Below are positions 10,074 to 18,505 of a stretch of DNA of 64,000 nucleotides, in pieces (position 1 is the stretch's first letter; every line of letters starts with the position of its first letter). The stretch spans positions 186,001 through 250,000 of the forward strand of contig NZ_JAFBGL010000005.1 in NCBI RefSeq assembly GCF_016811075.1, in the 5' to 3' direction. Below the pieces are notes generated by a model, which saw only the letters and a list, made by a program, of their open reading frames with translations, did no database searches and was not told the origin of the DNA. The position numbers and the translations under genes were made by a program. This stretch comes from Oceaniferula flava (GTDB lineage: Bacteria > Verrucomicrobiota > Verrucomicrobiia > Verrucomicrobiales > Akkermansiaceae).

Positions 10074-12881
10074 ATGTCTGGAACAAGCCAAGAGCACAAA
10101 GCCCCCGATTCTGCCACGGTGCATAAGCGGCGGAGTGGCTGGAGTCGTTTCAGGCGCGGCCTTCTGGTCGTGCTGGGTATTTTTGTGCTGCTTGTGGTTG
10201 TGCTTTGGTGCTTCTTGCCCCGCATCGCTGAGAAGGTCCTGATCTCGATGATCGAAGAGGCAGGGCTGGAAAAGAACACGTTTCAAGTGCGCGAGATCGG
10301 GTGGAAATCCGCGGTGATCGAGGAGGTGGATTTCGCGGACGGCGTCTGGAGCCTGAGCGCAGAGCGAGTGACCGTGGACTACGATGCACTCGATTTGCTC
10401 AAGGGGCGGGTGGATCAGATCTCCTTGGAGGGGGCTCGCTGTGTGATCGATTTCACGCCGGGGGAAAGCTCTGCCGAGGTGATTTCCGATGAGCCATCGT
10501 CCGAGCCACAACAGCAAGAAACAGCATCGACACCGATCATCCATCAGCTTCCGGCCATGGTGGAGCGCTTGGGGGAAATTCAGGCCAAGCAGGTGCATCT
10601 CACGATCCAGCAAGCTGAGCGCAGTGACCAGATGCAATGGGATCTCTCGGTGAAAGCTGTCAGCGACCGGGAAACAGCCGTAGCTCTGGCATCGGACGAT
10701 TTCCAACTCAAGGTCCACCTCGAGACCGATCAAGAAATTACAGATCTGGTATTGGAACTCACGGAAGTGGCTCCGCAGCGTTTTTTGCAGAGTTTGGAAA
10801 CCTTGCTGGATCTCGACGACGGCCTGTTACCGCAGGGGATGGCTGTCGGCGGGGCGGCATTGAGTGGGGGGCTGCGCTTTGATGGCGACCGTATGGAGCC
10901 TCTCCACTTGGCCGGAACACTGAGCCAAATCGATTATGACGGTGGCGATCAGCCTGTATTGCTGGAAATAGAAAAAGCTCAGATTCAGCTCACCCAGCAG
11001 TCGGACGGATCCGGTCACGTGCTGTTAGCAGGTGGTCTAGATGCCGTGGCCATGCCCCTCGACCCGTCAGCTGGCTTTGTTCTAGGTCAAGCGAAGCCAA
11101 CGGATGCGAAGTGGCAGGCGCGGATTGAGTGGGGTGTGGAGCAGCCAGTGCTCTCGTGCGAGATCGAGAACTTGCAACTCAGAGGCCGGTATAACGAGAG
11201 GCTGGTGGAGCTCGATGCAATCACCCTGCGTCTGGAGAAAAAAGGGGAGTCTCTGACCGTGGCGGGATCGATGGTCAACAATGGCACCAAGCTGCCTGTG
11301 CATTACCACCATCGGATGACCGACGAGGAACGCTGGGTGTTGGATGGAGAAATGGTGTTAGGTCCTGTGGCACATGCCAAGCCGATGCCTCTACTGAGCG
11401 CAATCACCGATCTTTTCGACGACTGCACACTGACCGGTAGCAGTCTCAGCACCTTCAAGTTCAAGATGGGTGCCTTTCTTCCCTTCGAAGGTGTGTTATG
11501 CACCACGCTCGAGGATGTTAGCGTGCTGGATCGTGACGACCTGATCAAGGTTGAAGGTCTGCGTGGGGTATGGGATCTTCATCTCGTCCCTTTGTCAGAT
11601 ACGGATCCAAGCCAATCCGACCCCAGCTATTACACCCTCGATTTCAGCGCAGATCATTTCCACCTCAACTCTGAAGAATCGCTGGGATTCAACCTCGATC
11701 ACATTGGCGATGAGCCGTGGAAGGTTCGTGGTAAGGGTAAGTTTAGCGGTGAGCCGGCGGTTCTCGATGCCGTGCTGAGCGGGCTCAACCTGCATGCGGA
11801 GAGCGACGGAGAGGAAATGGATCTGACCGATACCGATGTCCAACTGCGGATGGAGGGCGATACCCTCACAGCAACCGGAGCGACCATGCTGAAGGACAAC
11901 CGGGTGCCGTTTTCCTATCGACACGAGAAGTCCAATGAGGGCGATGCGTGGAAACTGGCAGGTGTGCTGCAAATCAAGGCGGCGGAGCTGAAAAACCCGA
12001 TCGATAACGCTGCGATCTTGATCGATGCGATGAAGGATAAATCGCTAACAGGACGCGTCGCGATGAAGTTGGATTTCACTAAAGGCAGCGATGAAGACTT
12101 TGATGGCGTGCTCACTGCGGACATCGAGGATGGCACCCTGAAATTCACCACGGAAGATGGACCAGTGATCGAGGGGATCAAGGGAGGCGTTCGTTTGACC
12201 TCGATGAAAACCAAGCAGACTGCAGGCTTTCACCGGGTGACTGCCACTAAGATGACCGCCTTTGACATGACCATGACCAATCTTCGGGCTGACTATCATT
12301 TGCTTCCTAACGGGGATATCCAGCTGCGCAATGTGGCGACCCAAGCACTGGGAGGAAACGTCTGGCTGGACCCCTTCGTGCTTCCTGACGGCGATGCTAA
12401 TTATCAGTTCAAAGTGCGGATGAAAAAAATCGACATCGCCCAGATGGTCAAGCTGTTCCCCGAGTTCAATGGCAAGATCAGCGGCCGGATCGATGGCTTG
12501 CTGCCGATGCAATGTATCGATGGAGAGTTCATGCCGCAGCGAGGTGGCATGTATCTCACCCCCGGAAGCAATGCGACTCTGCGCTACGATGCTGGAAACA
12601 AGTTTAGCGCTGGCCTCGATCCGAAGGGCAGGGAGTATCAGCAGATGAAAATGGTGGAAGACTCGCTGCAGAACTTGGAACTGCGGGTGCTGAGCATCCG
12701 CCTCTTTGATCCGCGTGATGTTGATAAGGCGGTGGTGCTACGGCTTGAGGGCCGCGCACCTACAGTGGAGGGGTCTCCTCCGATTATCCTGAACATCAAT
12801 GGATTTCAGCCCGATGACGACACGGTGGATTTCTTCGATTTGCTGCTGAAGCACCGGGATAAACTGAACTTTGGACTGTGA
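10074..12881 (+). CDS. YdbH-like intermembrane transport protein
   Basis: The 935-residue protein has one N-terminal membrane helix (about residues 27-47, LLVVLGIFVLLVVVLWCFL) followed by a long, repetitive beta-rich periplasmic region of AsmA/YdbH type (DFADGVWSLSAERVTVDYDAL and many similar strands). The C-terminal 120 residues (GKISGRIDGLLPMQ..., GMYLTPGSNATLRYDAG) resemble the conserved YdbH end domain. The identification rests mainly on context: two small genes directly downstream look like YnbE and YdbL. In E. coli, YdbH is an AsmA-like protein that works redundantly with TamB and YhdP to carry phospholipids to the outer membrane. Overall length is near that of E. coli YdbH (about 880). 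Confidence 0.8.
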   Translation: MSGTSQEHKAPDSATVHKRRSGWSRFRRGLLVVLGIFVLLVVVLWCFLPRIAEKVLISMIEEAGLEKNTFQVREIGWKSAVIEEVDFADGVWSLSAERVTVDYDALDLLKGRVDQISLEGARCVIDFTPGESSAEVISDEPSSEPQQQETASTPIIHQLPAMVERLGEIQAKQVHLTIQQAERSDQMQWDLSVKAVSDRETAVALASDDFQLKVHLETDQEITDLVLELTEVAPQRFLQSLETLLDLDDGLLPQGMAVGGAALSGGLRFDGDRMEPLHLAGTLSQIDYDGGDQPVLLEIEKAQIQLTQQSDGSGHVLLAGGLDAVAMPLDPSAGFVLGQAKPTDAKWQARIEWGVEQPVLSCEIENLQLRGRYNERLVELDAITLRLEKKGESLTVAGSMVNNGTKLPVHYHHRMTDEERWVLDGEMVLGPVAHAKPMPLLSAITDLFDDCTLTGSSLSTFKFKMGAFLPFEGVLCTTLEDVSVLDRDDLIKVEGLRGVWDLHLVPLSDTDPSQSDPSYYTLDFSADHFHLNSEESLGFNLDHIGDEPWKVRGKGKFSGEPAVLDAVLSGLNLHAESDGEEMDLTDTDVQLRMEGDTLTATGATMLKDNRVPFSYRHEKSNEGDAWKLAGVLQIKAAELKNPIDNAAILIDAMKDKSLTGRVAMKLDFTKGSDEDFDGVLTADIEDGTLKFTTEDGPVIEGIKGGVRLTSMKTKQTAGFHRVTATKMTAFDMTMTNLRADYHLLPNGDIQLRNVATQALGGNVWLDPFVLPDGDANYQFKVRMKKIDIAQMVKLFPEFNGKISGRIDGLLPMQCIDGEFMPQRGGMYLTPGSNATLRYDAGNKFSAGLDPKGREYQQMKMVEDSLQNLELRVLSIRLFDPRDVDKAVVLRLEGRAPTVEGSPPIILNINGFQPDDDTVDFFDLLLKHRDKLNFGL

Positions 12882-12924
12882 GAGTGAATTTTTCGCGGTA
12901 GCATGCGTCTATCTACATAGAACC

Positions 12925-13119
12925 ATGAAGCATTTCTTCCCATCCCTACTGGCTGCCGGAGTCGCCGTTGCCGGACTCAGCAGCTGCGCCAAAGTGAAGG
13001 TTGAGCCCATCGAGGTGAAGCCGATTGAGATCAACGTCAACGTGCGCGTGACGGTGGAGAAGGAACTGGATAACTTCTTCGGTGACCTCGATGCCAAGGA
13101 GCAACAAATAGCCAACTAA
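12925..13119 (+). CDS. YnbE-like outer-membrane lipoprotein
   Basis: A 64-residue lipoprotein. The signal peptide MKHFFPSLLAAGVAVAGLSSC ends in a lipobox, LSSC, with Cys21 as lipidation site. The mature part contains alternating beta residues (VEPIEVKPIEINVNVRVTV) and a short helix. In E. coli, YnbE joins YdbH by beta-strand augmentation and anchors the bridge in the outer membrane; the strand-like PIEINVNVRV stretch fits that. The ATG at 12925 is chosen because an in-frame start at 12871 would put 18 residues in front of the signal peptide and overlap the ydbH-like gene. Spacing to the ydbL-like gene is 23 bases. Confidence 0.8.
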   Translation: MKHFFPSLLAAGVAVAGLSSCAKVKVEPIEVKPIEINVNVRVTVEKELDNFFGDLDAKEQQIAN

Positions 13120-13142
13120 CACACCAACCTCAAAATACGATC

Positions 13143-13523
13143 ATGAAACGTTCTCTAGCAGCTCTCCTGTCATTATTCATTCTCGTGGTGGGCATGGCTC
13201 CCGTCAGCACACAGGCCGCCAGCTCTGCCGAGCTGAAAAGCCGCATGGCCCAGCGACTCGGAAAAATCGTCGCCCTGAAACAAAAAGGCACGGTGGGCGA
13301 AAATAATCTCGGTTACCTTTCGCCGCGTGGCTCACTCAGCGGTGGCGAGTCTGCCCTGGTTAAAGCCGAAAATGCTGACCGTCGCGCTGTCTATCAGCTC
13401 ATTGCGGCGAAGACAAAATCTACTGCTTCAGCGGTGGGAAAAGCCCGCGCTAAGAGGATCCGCAGCTCGGCTCCGTCTGGCACCTGGGTGCAGATGGCAG
13501 ACGGCTCGTGGAAGAAAGCTTAA
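13143..13523 (+). CDS. YdbL-like (DUF1318) periplasmic protein
   Basis: 126 residues with a Sec signal peptide (cleavage near STQAAS, residue 25). The mature domain LKSRMAQRLGKIVALKQKG, NNLGYL and a series of Lys/Arg-rich helices (ENADRRAVYQLIAAKT) match DUF1318, the YdbL family. E. coli YdbL is a periplasmic helper that keeps YnbE from self-associating. The C-terminal stretch GTWVQMADGSWKKA is an addition not typical of the E. coli protein. It is the last gene of a YdbH-YnbE-YdbL operon, and the opposite-strand sulfatase gene ends 30 bases further on; no obvious terminator lies between. Confidence 0.8.
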   Translation: MKRSLAALLSLFILVVGMAPVSTQAASSAELKSRMAQRLGKIVALKQKGTVGENNLGYLSPRGSLSGGESALVKAENADRRAVYQLIAAKTKSTASAVGKARAKRIRSSAPSGTWVQMADGSWKKA

Positions 13524-13553
13524 GACCGCTGGTCGCTGGAAATGAAGTCGGTC

Positions 13554-14984
13554 CTACTTGCCGGGAGCACCCTGGCCACCCTGAACGCGCACAGGCATCT
13601 GGGCGTTGGTTTTTTTCAACCACACTTGCAGCTTCTCAGCCAAGCGCTGAGCCAGCTCGGGTGATTGCTTCGCGAGGTTCTTCGTCTCGCTGATATCCAC
13701 GGCGAGGTTGTAGAGTTCCAGTTCTCCGTTGTCGTAACGTTGAATCAGCTTGTAGTCGCCTTCTCTGATGACACCTCCGAGGCGGTTCCGCTGGTGGAAT
13801 GCGTAGTTGGGGTAGTGCAGGTAGATGGCATCGCGTTTGATTTTCTTCTGTTGGAAAAGAGGGAGCAGGCTTTCTCCATCCACGGGCTGATTCGGTGTTA
13901 GGGGAAGTTGAGCGACGTCAAGGAGGGTGGGGTAGCAGTCCATGCTGATCACCGGGGTGTGGTTCACCGATCCGGCTGGAACCTTGCCTGGCCAGCGCAC
14001 GATCCACGGAATGCGAACGCCACCTTCGTAGAGCTGGCCCTTGAATCCGCGGAAAGGTCGGTTGTCTCCGTCGTAGCCGCCGTTGTCTGATTTGAAAATC
14101 ACGATGGTGTTCTTGCTCAGCCCGGTTTCGTCGAGGGCCTTTAAGAATCGACCAATCTCGGTGTCCATTCCCTCAATCATTGCGGCGTAAATCGGGTCTT
14201 TGATTCCTGGGCCTTTGCGCTGGCTGTATTTCTTGATCAGGTCCTTACGTGCTTGAATGGGGTAGTGCACGGAGTAAGGCCACCAGTTGAGGAAGAATGG
14301 CTCATCTTGATGATCTTTGATAAAGGCGATGGCTTCGTCGGCGAGACGTTTAGGCAGGTATTCGCCTTCTTCCTTATCGGGCAGGTTGGGGATCTTATAC
14401 GGCGCAAAGTAGCTCGGTGGGCCACCACGGAAGTGGCCTCCAATGTTAATATCAAAACCTTGATGCTCTGGGCGCAACTCTAACTCGGTAGGCCCCGTGG
14501 TATTGTTTCTACCGACATAGGACAGGTGCCATTTTCCAATGTGCGCCGTCTTGTAGCCAGCCTCCGAAAGCCGTTCAGCAATCGTCACATAAGAAAGTGG
14601 CAGGTTCCGCAGAGTTTTCGGCTCCTGAAGGTTGCTGCCCTTGAGTGCGAATCCGTCCTTGTGTCCGGGGGCGTGGTTAGTGAGGTGCAGTCGACTGGGT
14701 GCCTGCCCGGTCATCATCGCGGCCCGCGTTGGCGAACAAACGGGAGCGGCGGCATAAGCATCTGTGAAGCGCATGCCCTCGGCTGCCAGTTGATCCAGTG
14801 ATGGAGTGTCTACCAACTTGTTGCCGTAGCAGTGGAGGTCCTTGCCCCCGAGGTCATCGGCCATGATGATGACGATGTTCGGCTTCTTCGCTGTGCTCTC
14901 TGGCTCGGCAGCGATCGTTAGACTTGAGAGAGCCCCGAGTGAGGCGAGAGAGAGAGCTGAGAGGTGTCGACGAGTAAAAAACAT
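13554..14984 (-). CDS. Exported type I sulfatase (Cys-type), outside the main array
   Basis: 476 residues. The start has a twin-Arg (RR)-containing signal peptide, MFFTRRHLSALSLASLGALS, with cleavage near AIAAE. The sulfatase core follows: metal ligands in IIMADDLGGKD (about 39-50), active-site motif CSPTRAA with Cys83 as the formylglycine precursor, IGKWHLS (Lys/His ligands near 147-152), and FKSDNGGYDGDN with the second metal pair. CSPTR is the CxPxR consensus with Thr in place of Ser. Such enzymes hydrolyse sulfate esters after Cys is oxidised to formylglycine by a maturase not present here. It is divergent from a LuxR-type regulator 294 bases away, with a 20-base inverted repeat between, suggesting local control. 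Substrate unknown. Confidence 0.93.
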   Translation of the reverse strand: MFFTRRHLSALSLASLGALSSLTIAAEPESTAKKPNIVIIMADDLGGKDLHCYGNKLVDTPSLDQLAAEGMRFTDAYAAAPVCSPTRAAMMTGQAPSRLHLTNHAPGHKDGFALKGSNLQEPKTLRNLPLSYVTIAERLSEAGYKTAHIGKWHLSYVGRNNTTGPTELELRPEHQGFDINIGGHFRGGPPSYFAPYKIPNLPDKEEGEYLPKRLADEAIAFIKDHQDEPFFLNWWPYSVHYPIQARKDLIKKYSQRKGPGIKDPIYAAMIEGMDTEIGRFLKALDETGLSKNTIVIFKSDNGGYDGDNRPFRGFKGQLYEGGVRIPWIVRWPGKVPAGSVNHTPVISMDCYPTLLDVAQLPLTPNQPVDGESLLPLFQQKKIKRDAIYLHYPNYAFHQRNRLGGVIREGDYKLIQRYDNGELELYNLAVDISETKNLAKQSPELAQRLAEKLQVWLKKTNAQMPVRVQGGQGAPGK

Positions 14985-15149
14985 GACAGTTAGGATGAGT
15001 CCAACACTATGATTCGAAGACAGCTTGGCCAGTGTTTATGCCGATTGGGCTTGGGTTAAAGTTCATCTCATTAATTTTGTTAGGTAGAGGGGTGGCTTGG
15101 TGACTTTCTTTTTTCTTGTGAGGCTTAGCAGCGCTGCTATCTATGATGT

Positions 15150-15211
15150 AGCTTAGATTCAGCATCTGACATGCGCAGAAATATTCTGCTATCGGATGCT
15201 GAATCTAAGCT
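15150..15211. repeat. Long inverted repeat in the divergent sulfatase/LuxR intergenic region
   Basis: The left arm at 15150-15169 and the right arm at 15192-15211 are 20 bases each and are reverse complements except for one position, which would be a G-U pair in RNA. The loop is 22 bases. It is not followed by a T-run on either strand, so it is not a standard intrinsic terminator. It lies 166 bases upstream of the sulfatase start and 67 bases before the LuxR-type gene start, within either gene's potential 5' leader or operator zone. It could be a protein-binding dyad, a cis-acting RNA stem, or the remnant of a small mobile repeat; the sequence alone does not decide. Confidence 0.75.
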
Positions 15212-15278
15212 CGATGTCTTTCCCTTAGGCCCCCACCCAACGCACTAATTACCCTAAGCGACGATAATACATCACTCT

Positions 15279-16097
15279 ATGAGCGACCATACTCCTCCCC
15301 AAACCGGTTTCCTTAATCCAACCGAAATCGACCAACTACATAACCTATGGCGAATAGCAGCTGAGACGAAGCTGACTGATACGCTATCGAGTTTGAAAGA
15401 ATACATCGAAAAGATGATGACCCTGCTGAAGGCCAAGAACGTCACCTGGCTGGCGGCGACCTCAGGGCAGACTCCCAGTGATGTTTATTTTACCAAGATT
15501 TTCGATGGCTGGTGGTGTCCTGATCTCATTGATTTCAATCTTCCTGACAACATCAAAGAAGTTCAGGCCGTCTTCTTTGAACTCGCTAAGGTGCACGGCC
15601 CGGGCATCGATACCGTCACCATGACCCAAAACGCGGGCAAGACCCGGGTGCAGCTCCGTCAGGATGTGATCCCTGATGATGAGATCGATGATTTCTGGAA
15701 GACCAGGGAGTTCAACGTGCCCCTATTGGGTATCAAAGAGCGTATCCACTCGGCCTATACGGTGACGGACCGTGCGGAGTCGTATTTCCTCATTGATCGC
15801 GCGCCGGACCAAGGTCCTTTTGACGAGCATGATCGCTTGCTAACATACCTCGCTATTTCTGGCTCGTATGGCCTTCATCACAGGTTGTTGTTAGAGCGAG
15901 GCTTGGTGGCACCTGCGACCAGTGCCTTGTCTCCGCGTGAGAAGGAAACATTCACTCTCTTGTTCACGGAACTGAGTCAAAAAGAAATTGCGGTCGAGCT
16001 TGGGGTGAGCAACAGCACGGCGAGCCAATACATCAATTCAGTGTATCGGAAATTTAATGTTCGCGGGAGAAATGCTCTCATTTCATGTTGCGCATGA
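15279..16097 (+). CDS. LuxR-type helix-turn-helix transcriptional regulator
   Basis: 272 residues. The last 60 residues form a LuxR/GerE HTH: LSPREKETFTLLFTELSQKE, then IAVELGVSNSTASQYINSVY as the recognition region, and KFNVRGRNAL. The N-terminal 200 residues are not a receiver domain, because there is no Asp phosphorylation pocket. They look like a mixed alpha/beta sensing domain of GAF-like size (TWLAATSGQTP, DGWWCPDLIDFNLP), as in solitary regulators of Planctomycetes and Verrucomicrobia; the ligand is unknown. It is divergent from a sulfatase gene with an inverted repeat between, so that sulfatase is a plausible target. The protein ends abruptly after the HTH (ISCCA). Confidence 0.85.
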   Translation: MSDHTPPQTGFLNPTEIDQLHNLWRIAAETKLTDTLSSLKEYIEKMMTLLKAKNVTWLAATSGQTPSDVYFTKIFDGWWCPDLIDFNLPDNIKEVQAVFFELAKVHGPGIDTVTMTQNAGKTRVQLRQDVIPDDEIDDFWKTREFNVPLLGIKERIHSAYTVTDRAESYFLIDRAPDQGPFDEHDRLLTYLAISGSYGLHHRLLLERGLVAPATSALSPREKETFTLLFTELSQKEIAVELGVSNSTASQYINSVYRKFNVRGRNALISCCA

Positions 16098-16454
16098 TAA
16101 AACCGGATACGTGTTCAAGAGATTACGTATAATTGTTATGTTGCGATAAAAAATTAAGCATGTGAGATTATTTCTAACTGTCTGCTAGTCGTTAGTTTCC
16201 CATGTTAGAAAAGCTATCTATCCGCGTATTGATTATCATTTTGTTGATCATCTTTCTCGTTATCGTGCCTTTGGTGATCGCCAGAGCCGATGGAGCGATG
16301 GCATTGTGATGGATGCTTGAGATTTCTACACTCGTCGAGACTTTGCGGACTGATCTACTGGTGGAGTTGACCCGCTTATCGGACTCTCTTTCGAGAGTGA
16401 CGATAATTGATTACAGGACTTGTTGATTGGAAAATAGCGGTCAGAGTGGCGGCT
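16098..16454. other. Intergenic stretch with little recognisable content
   Basis: This 357-base gap follows the LuxR-type gene and precedes the methyltransferase gene. It holds one possible small membrane-protein ORF (16202-16309, listed separately) and a small perfect stem at 16383-16398 with 6-base arms, ACTCTC and GAGAGT, and a 4-base loop, without a T-run. The part before the small ORF is AT-rich. An in-frame TTG at 16407 would extend the next gene by 16 residues. No RNA gene or clear promoter was seen. Confidence 0.5.
16202..16309 (+). CDS. Possible 35-residue single-helix membrane protein
   Basis: An ATG ORF encodes a short basic/acidic N-terminus (MLEKLSIR), then about 22 consecutive hydrophobic residues rich in Ile, Leu and Val (VLIIILLIIFLVIVPLVI), then ARADGAMAL. 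This is the profile of a small membrane protein. Against it, there is no SD motif, no homologue is recognised, and such a stretch can arise by chance in AT-rich DNA. It lies alone between the LuxR-type and methyltransferase genes. No function is proposed. Confidence 0.25.
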   Translation: MLEKLSIRVLIIILLIIFLVIVPLVIARADGAMAL

Positions 16455-17147
16455 ATGAAGCCCTACGTGAAGCTTGGTGAATCAAAAATGTCAGACGGGA
16501 CTGTGTTTTCCCTACATAAACATGACGGTAAATTTTACCTGAAATACAATGGGTTCGACTTGATGAGCACCGCTTTGACCTGTTCGGAGGAAATGCTGGC
16601 AGAGATTGGGTGTCAGGATATTTTGGAAGGCAAACCTTCAAGACCACGCCATCCAAAGGTTTTGATTGGTGGGTTGGGGCTCGGGTTTACCCTCAAGCGC
16701 ACCTTGGAGCTCGTGGGCAGGCCGGCGACCGTGGAGGTGGCGGAGTTAATGCCTCCTTTGATCGAGTGGAACCGCACGTTTCTCGTTGAACACAATGGCC
16801 CTCTTTTGGACGACACCCGAACCAAGATCACCCAAGGTGATTTGTTCGACATTATCTCGAGTAAGGCGAAGGCGAGTTACGATGTGCTGTTATTGGATAT
16901 CGACAACACACCGGACGATCTGATCACGGCGGGCAATGCCCGACTCTACTCGGCCGGCTTTTTAGACAAACTACGCGAGGTGATCACGCCGCAGGGCTGC
17001 ATCGCTTACTGGCTATCCGAGCCGGCGCCGAAGTTTAAGAAATGCCTGACCAAAGCGGGCTTTCAGGTGGAGGCCTTTGCCGCGAAGCCGCATGAGAAAT
17101 CGAAGCGTGCTAGGCACTGCATTTACATCGCGCGGCGGAGCCGATAG
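16455..17147 (+). CDS. Spermidine-synthase-like Rossmann methyltransferase-fold protein
   Basis: 230 residues from the ATG at 16455 (MKPYVKLGESK); a TTG at 16407 would add 16 residues without family character. The fold markers are VLIGGLGLGFTLKRTL (glycine-rich nucleotide/SAM loop, near residues 65-80), VEVAELMPPLIEWNR (acidic residue at the end of strand 2) and YDVLLLDIDNTPDDLI (motif equivalent to the spermidine-synthase DxD region). There is no complete polyamine-binding signature and no SAM decarboxylase or other polyamine gene nearby. It is therefore safer to call it a spermidine-synthase-like protein than SpeE; related orphan proteins are common in environmental bacteria. Cytoplasmic; no signal peptide. 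Confidence 0.72.
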   Translation: MKPYVKLGESKMSDGTVFSLHKHDGKFYLKYNGFDLMSTALTCSEEMLAEIGCQDILEGKPSRPRHPKVLIGGLGLGFTLKRTLELVGRPATVEVAELMPPLIEWNRTFLVEHNGPLLDDTRTKITQGDLFDIISSKAKASYDVLLLDIDNTPDDLITAGNARLYSAGFLDKLREVITPQGCIAYWLSEPAPKFKKCLTKAGFQVEAFAAKPHEKSKRARHCIYIARRSR

Positions 17148-17292
17148 CGGCCGCCGAGGTCACTTCGGCCGGCGACTCGGTCGTGGTCGTCAATTTCTGA
17201 CCCAGACGGTCGCAGCGATTAGATTGGCTAGGCGAGGGATGAGGGTGCAAGTTATCGATCATCGATCGCGGTAAACTTCACCATCATCAACC

Positions 17293-18429
17293 ATGACTTC
17301 CATCACACGCAGCTGTCTCGCTTTTTTATTCTGTCTCACGGGCACCCTGATCGCATCGCCTGAGCCCGCTGATCTGAAGGCCAAGTTGCAAATCATCAAT
17401 GCCAGCGAGGAAAAGGCGGCGATCTTTTGGCTCAGTCAGGATGGCAAGGAAGAGCCCAATGGCACGCTTGATCCCGGTGAAGACCGCATGATCACCACCA
17501 CCTTGGGGCATCGCTTTGCCGTGGTCGGGGAGAAAACGGAAATTCGCCTGGAGGTGGAAAGCATCGTTCCGGTGCAAGGTTTCCGCTTCGCTCCGCAAGA
17601 AAAGAACGGCATTCCGGCCTTTTACAGTCAGGTGGTTAAGGTCGGCGGTTTTCCCATTGTCGCATCGGCCACAGTCAATCCCTACGCGCTCAAGGAGGCC
17701 GCTTATCTGGTGGATCTCATGTTGAAAAAGAGAGCCGACGTCCGCACGGCGATGGTGAAGAGTGGAGCCCGGTTGTGCATCATTGCGTATAACGAATACA
17801 CCACCGATTTACCGGAGTTTACCCACTTCGCCGAGTTCAAGAGCCCCTATCCTGAGGTCACCTCCAAGAACTTCTGGGACGCCCGCGCACGCGGCACGGG
17901 TGGTAGTGACTCGGACCCCTACTGCACCTGTGGCGAGGAAAATCTGCTAGGTTACCCGGGTGACCCCTACAAGGATGAGAACATTCTGATTCACGAGTTC
18001 GCCCATAACATCCACCTGCGTGGTATGCTCAATATCGATCCCACCTTCGACGTGCGTCTGGAGGCCGCCTATCAGAAAGCCATGGCGGCCGGGCTTTGGG
18101 AAAATAAGTATGCCGCGACCAATCGCTTCGAATACTTCGCCGAGGGTGTGCAGTCGTGGTTTGGGAACAACCGCGAGAACGATCACGATCACAACCACGT
18201 CAATACCCGCAAGGAACTGGTAGAATACGATCCGGTGTTGGCTAAATTCTGCGAAGAGGTCTTTGGTGACACGGAGATCACTTACACCAAGCCTGCCACC
18301 CGACTGACCGGGCACATGAAAGGTTACGATCCCAGCAAGGCTCCCACTTTTGCGTGGCCGGAGCGCTTGCAGAAGGCAAAGGCCGCTATCCGCAAGGCGA
18401 ATGAAGAAGCGGATAAGCCGAAAGAATAG
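17293..18429 (+). CDS. Secreted HExxH metallopeptidase-like protein with N-terminal VHL-beta-like domain
   Basis: 378 residues with a Sec signal peptide (cleavage near residue 21). Residues about 30-80 read LQIINASEEKAAIFWL...NGTLDPGE...TTTLGHRFAVV, which follows the strand pattern of the von Hippel-Lindau beta domain (N-S-...-IFWL, LxPGE, GHxFAV). Further on is IHEFAHNIH, an HExxH zinc motif (H234, E235, H238), followed by FEYFAEGVQ, with E280 and E284 as candidate third ligand (gluzincin-like). A Cys pair, YCTCGEE, precedes the zinc motif. The probable role is an exported zinc peptidase; the substrate is unknown. It stands 76 bases upstream of a CBM-like lipoprotein and a PL7 lyase on the same strand, possibly one unit. 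The VHL resemblance is by eye and moderately certain. Confidence 0.68.
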   Translation: MTSITRSCLAFLFCLTGTLIASPEPADLKAKLQIINASEEKAAIFWLSQDGKEEPNGTLDPGEDRMITTTLGHRFAVVGEKTEIRLEVESIVPVQGFRFAPQEKNGIPAFYSQVVKVGGFPIVASATVNPYALKEAAYLVDLMLKKRADVRTAMVKSGARLCIIAYNEYTTDLPEFTHFAEFKSPYPEVTSKNFWDARARGTGGSDSDPYCTCGEENLLGYPGDPYKDENILIHEFAHNIHLRGMLNIDPTFDVRLEAAYQKAMAAGLWENKYAATNRFEYFAEGVQSWFGNNRENDHDHNHVNTRKELVEYDPVLAKFCEEVFGDTEITYTKPATRLTGHMKGYDPSKAPTFAWPERLQKAKAAIRKANEEADKPKE

Positions 18430-18505
18430 CCGCGCGGATGCCGTGATTTCAGCTGGTCAGAGAAGGGCGATGCAGTATTCTGATCGTCCATCTCATTGAA
18501 AAACC

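Noticed and set aside
17148-17292. 65-codon ORF overlapping the end of the methyltransferase gene
   Set aside because: Arg/Gly-rich translation in another frame over GC-rich DNA, with no signal, motif or plausible start context.
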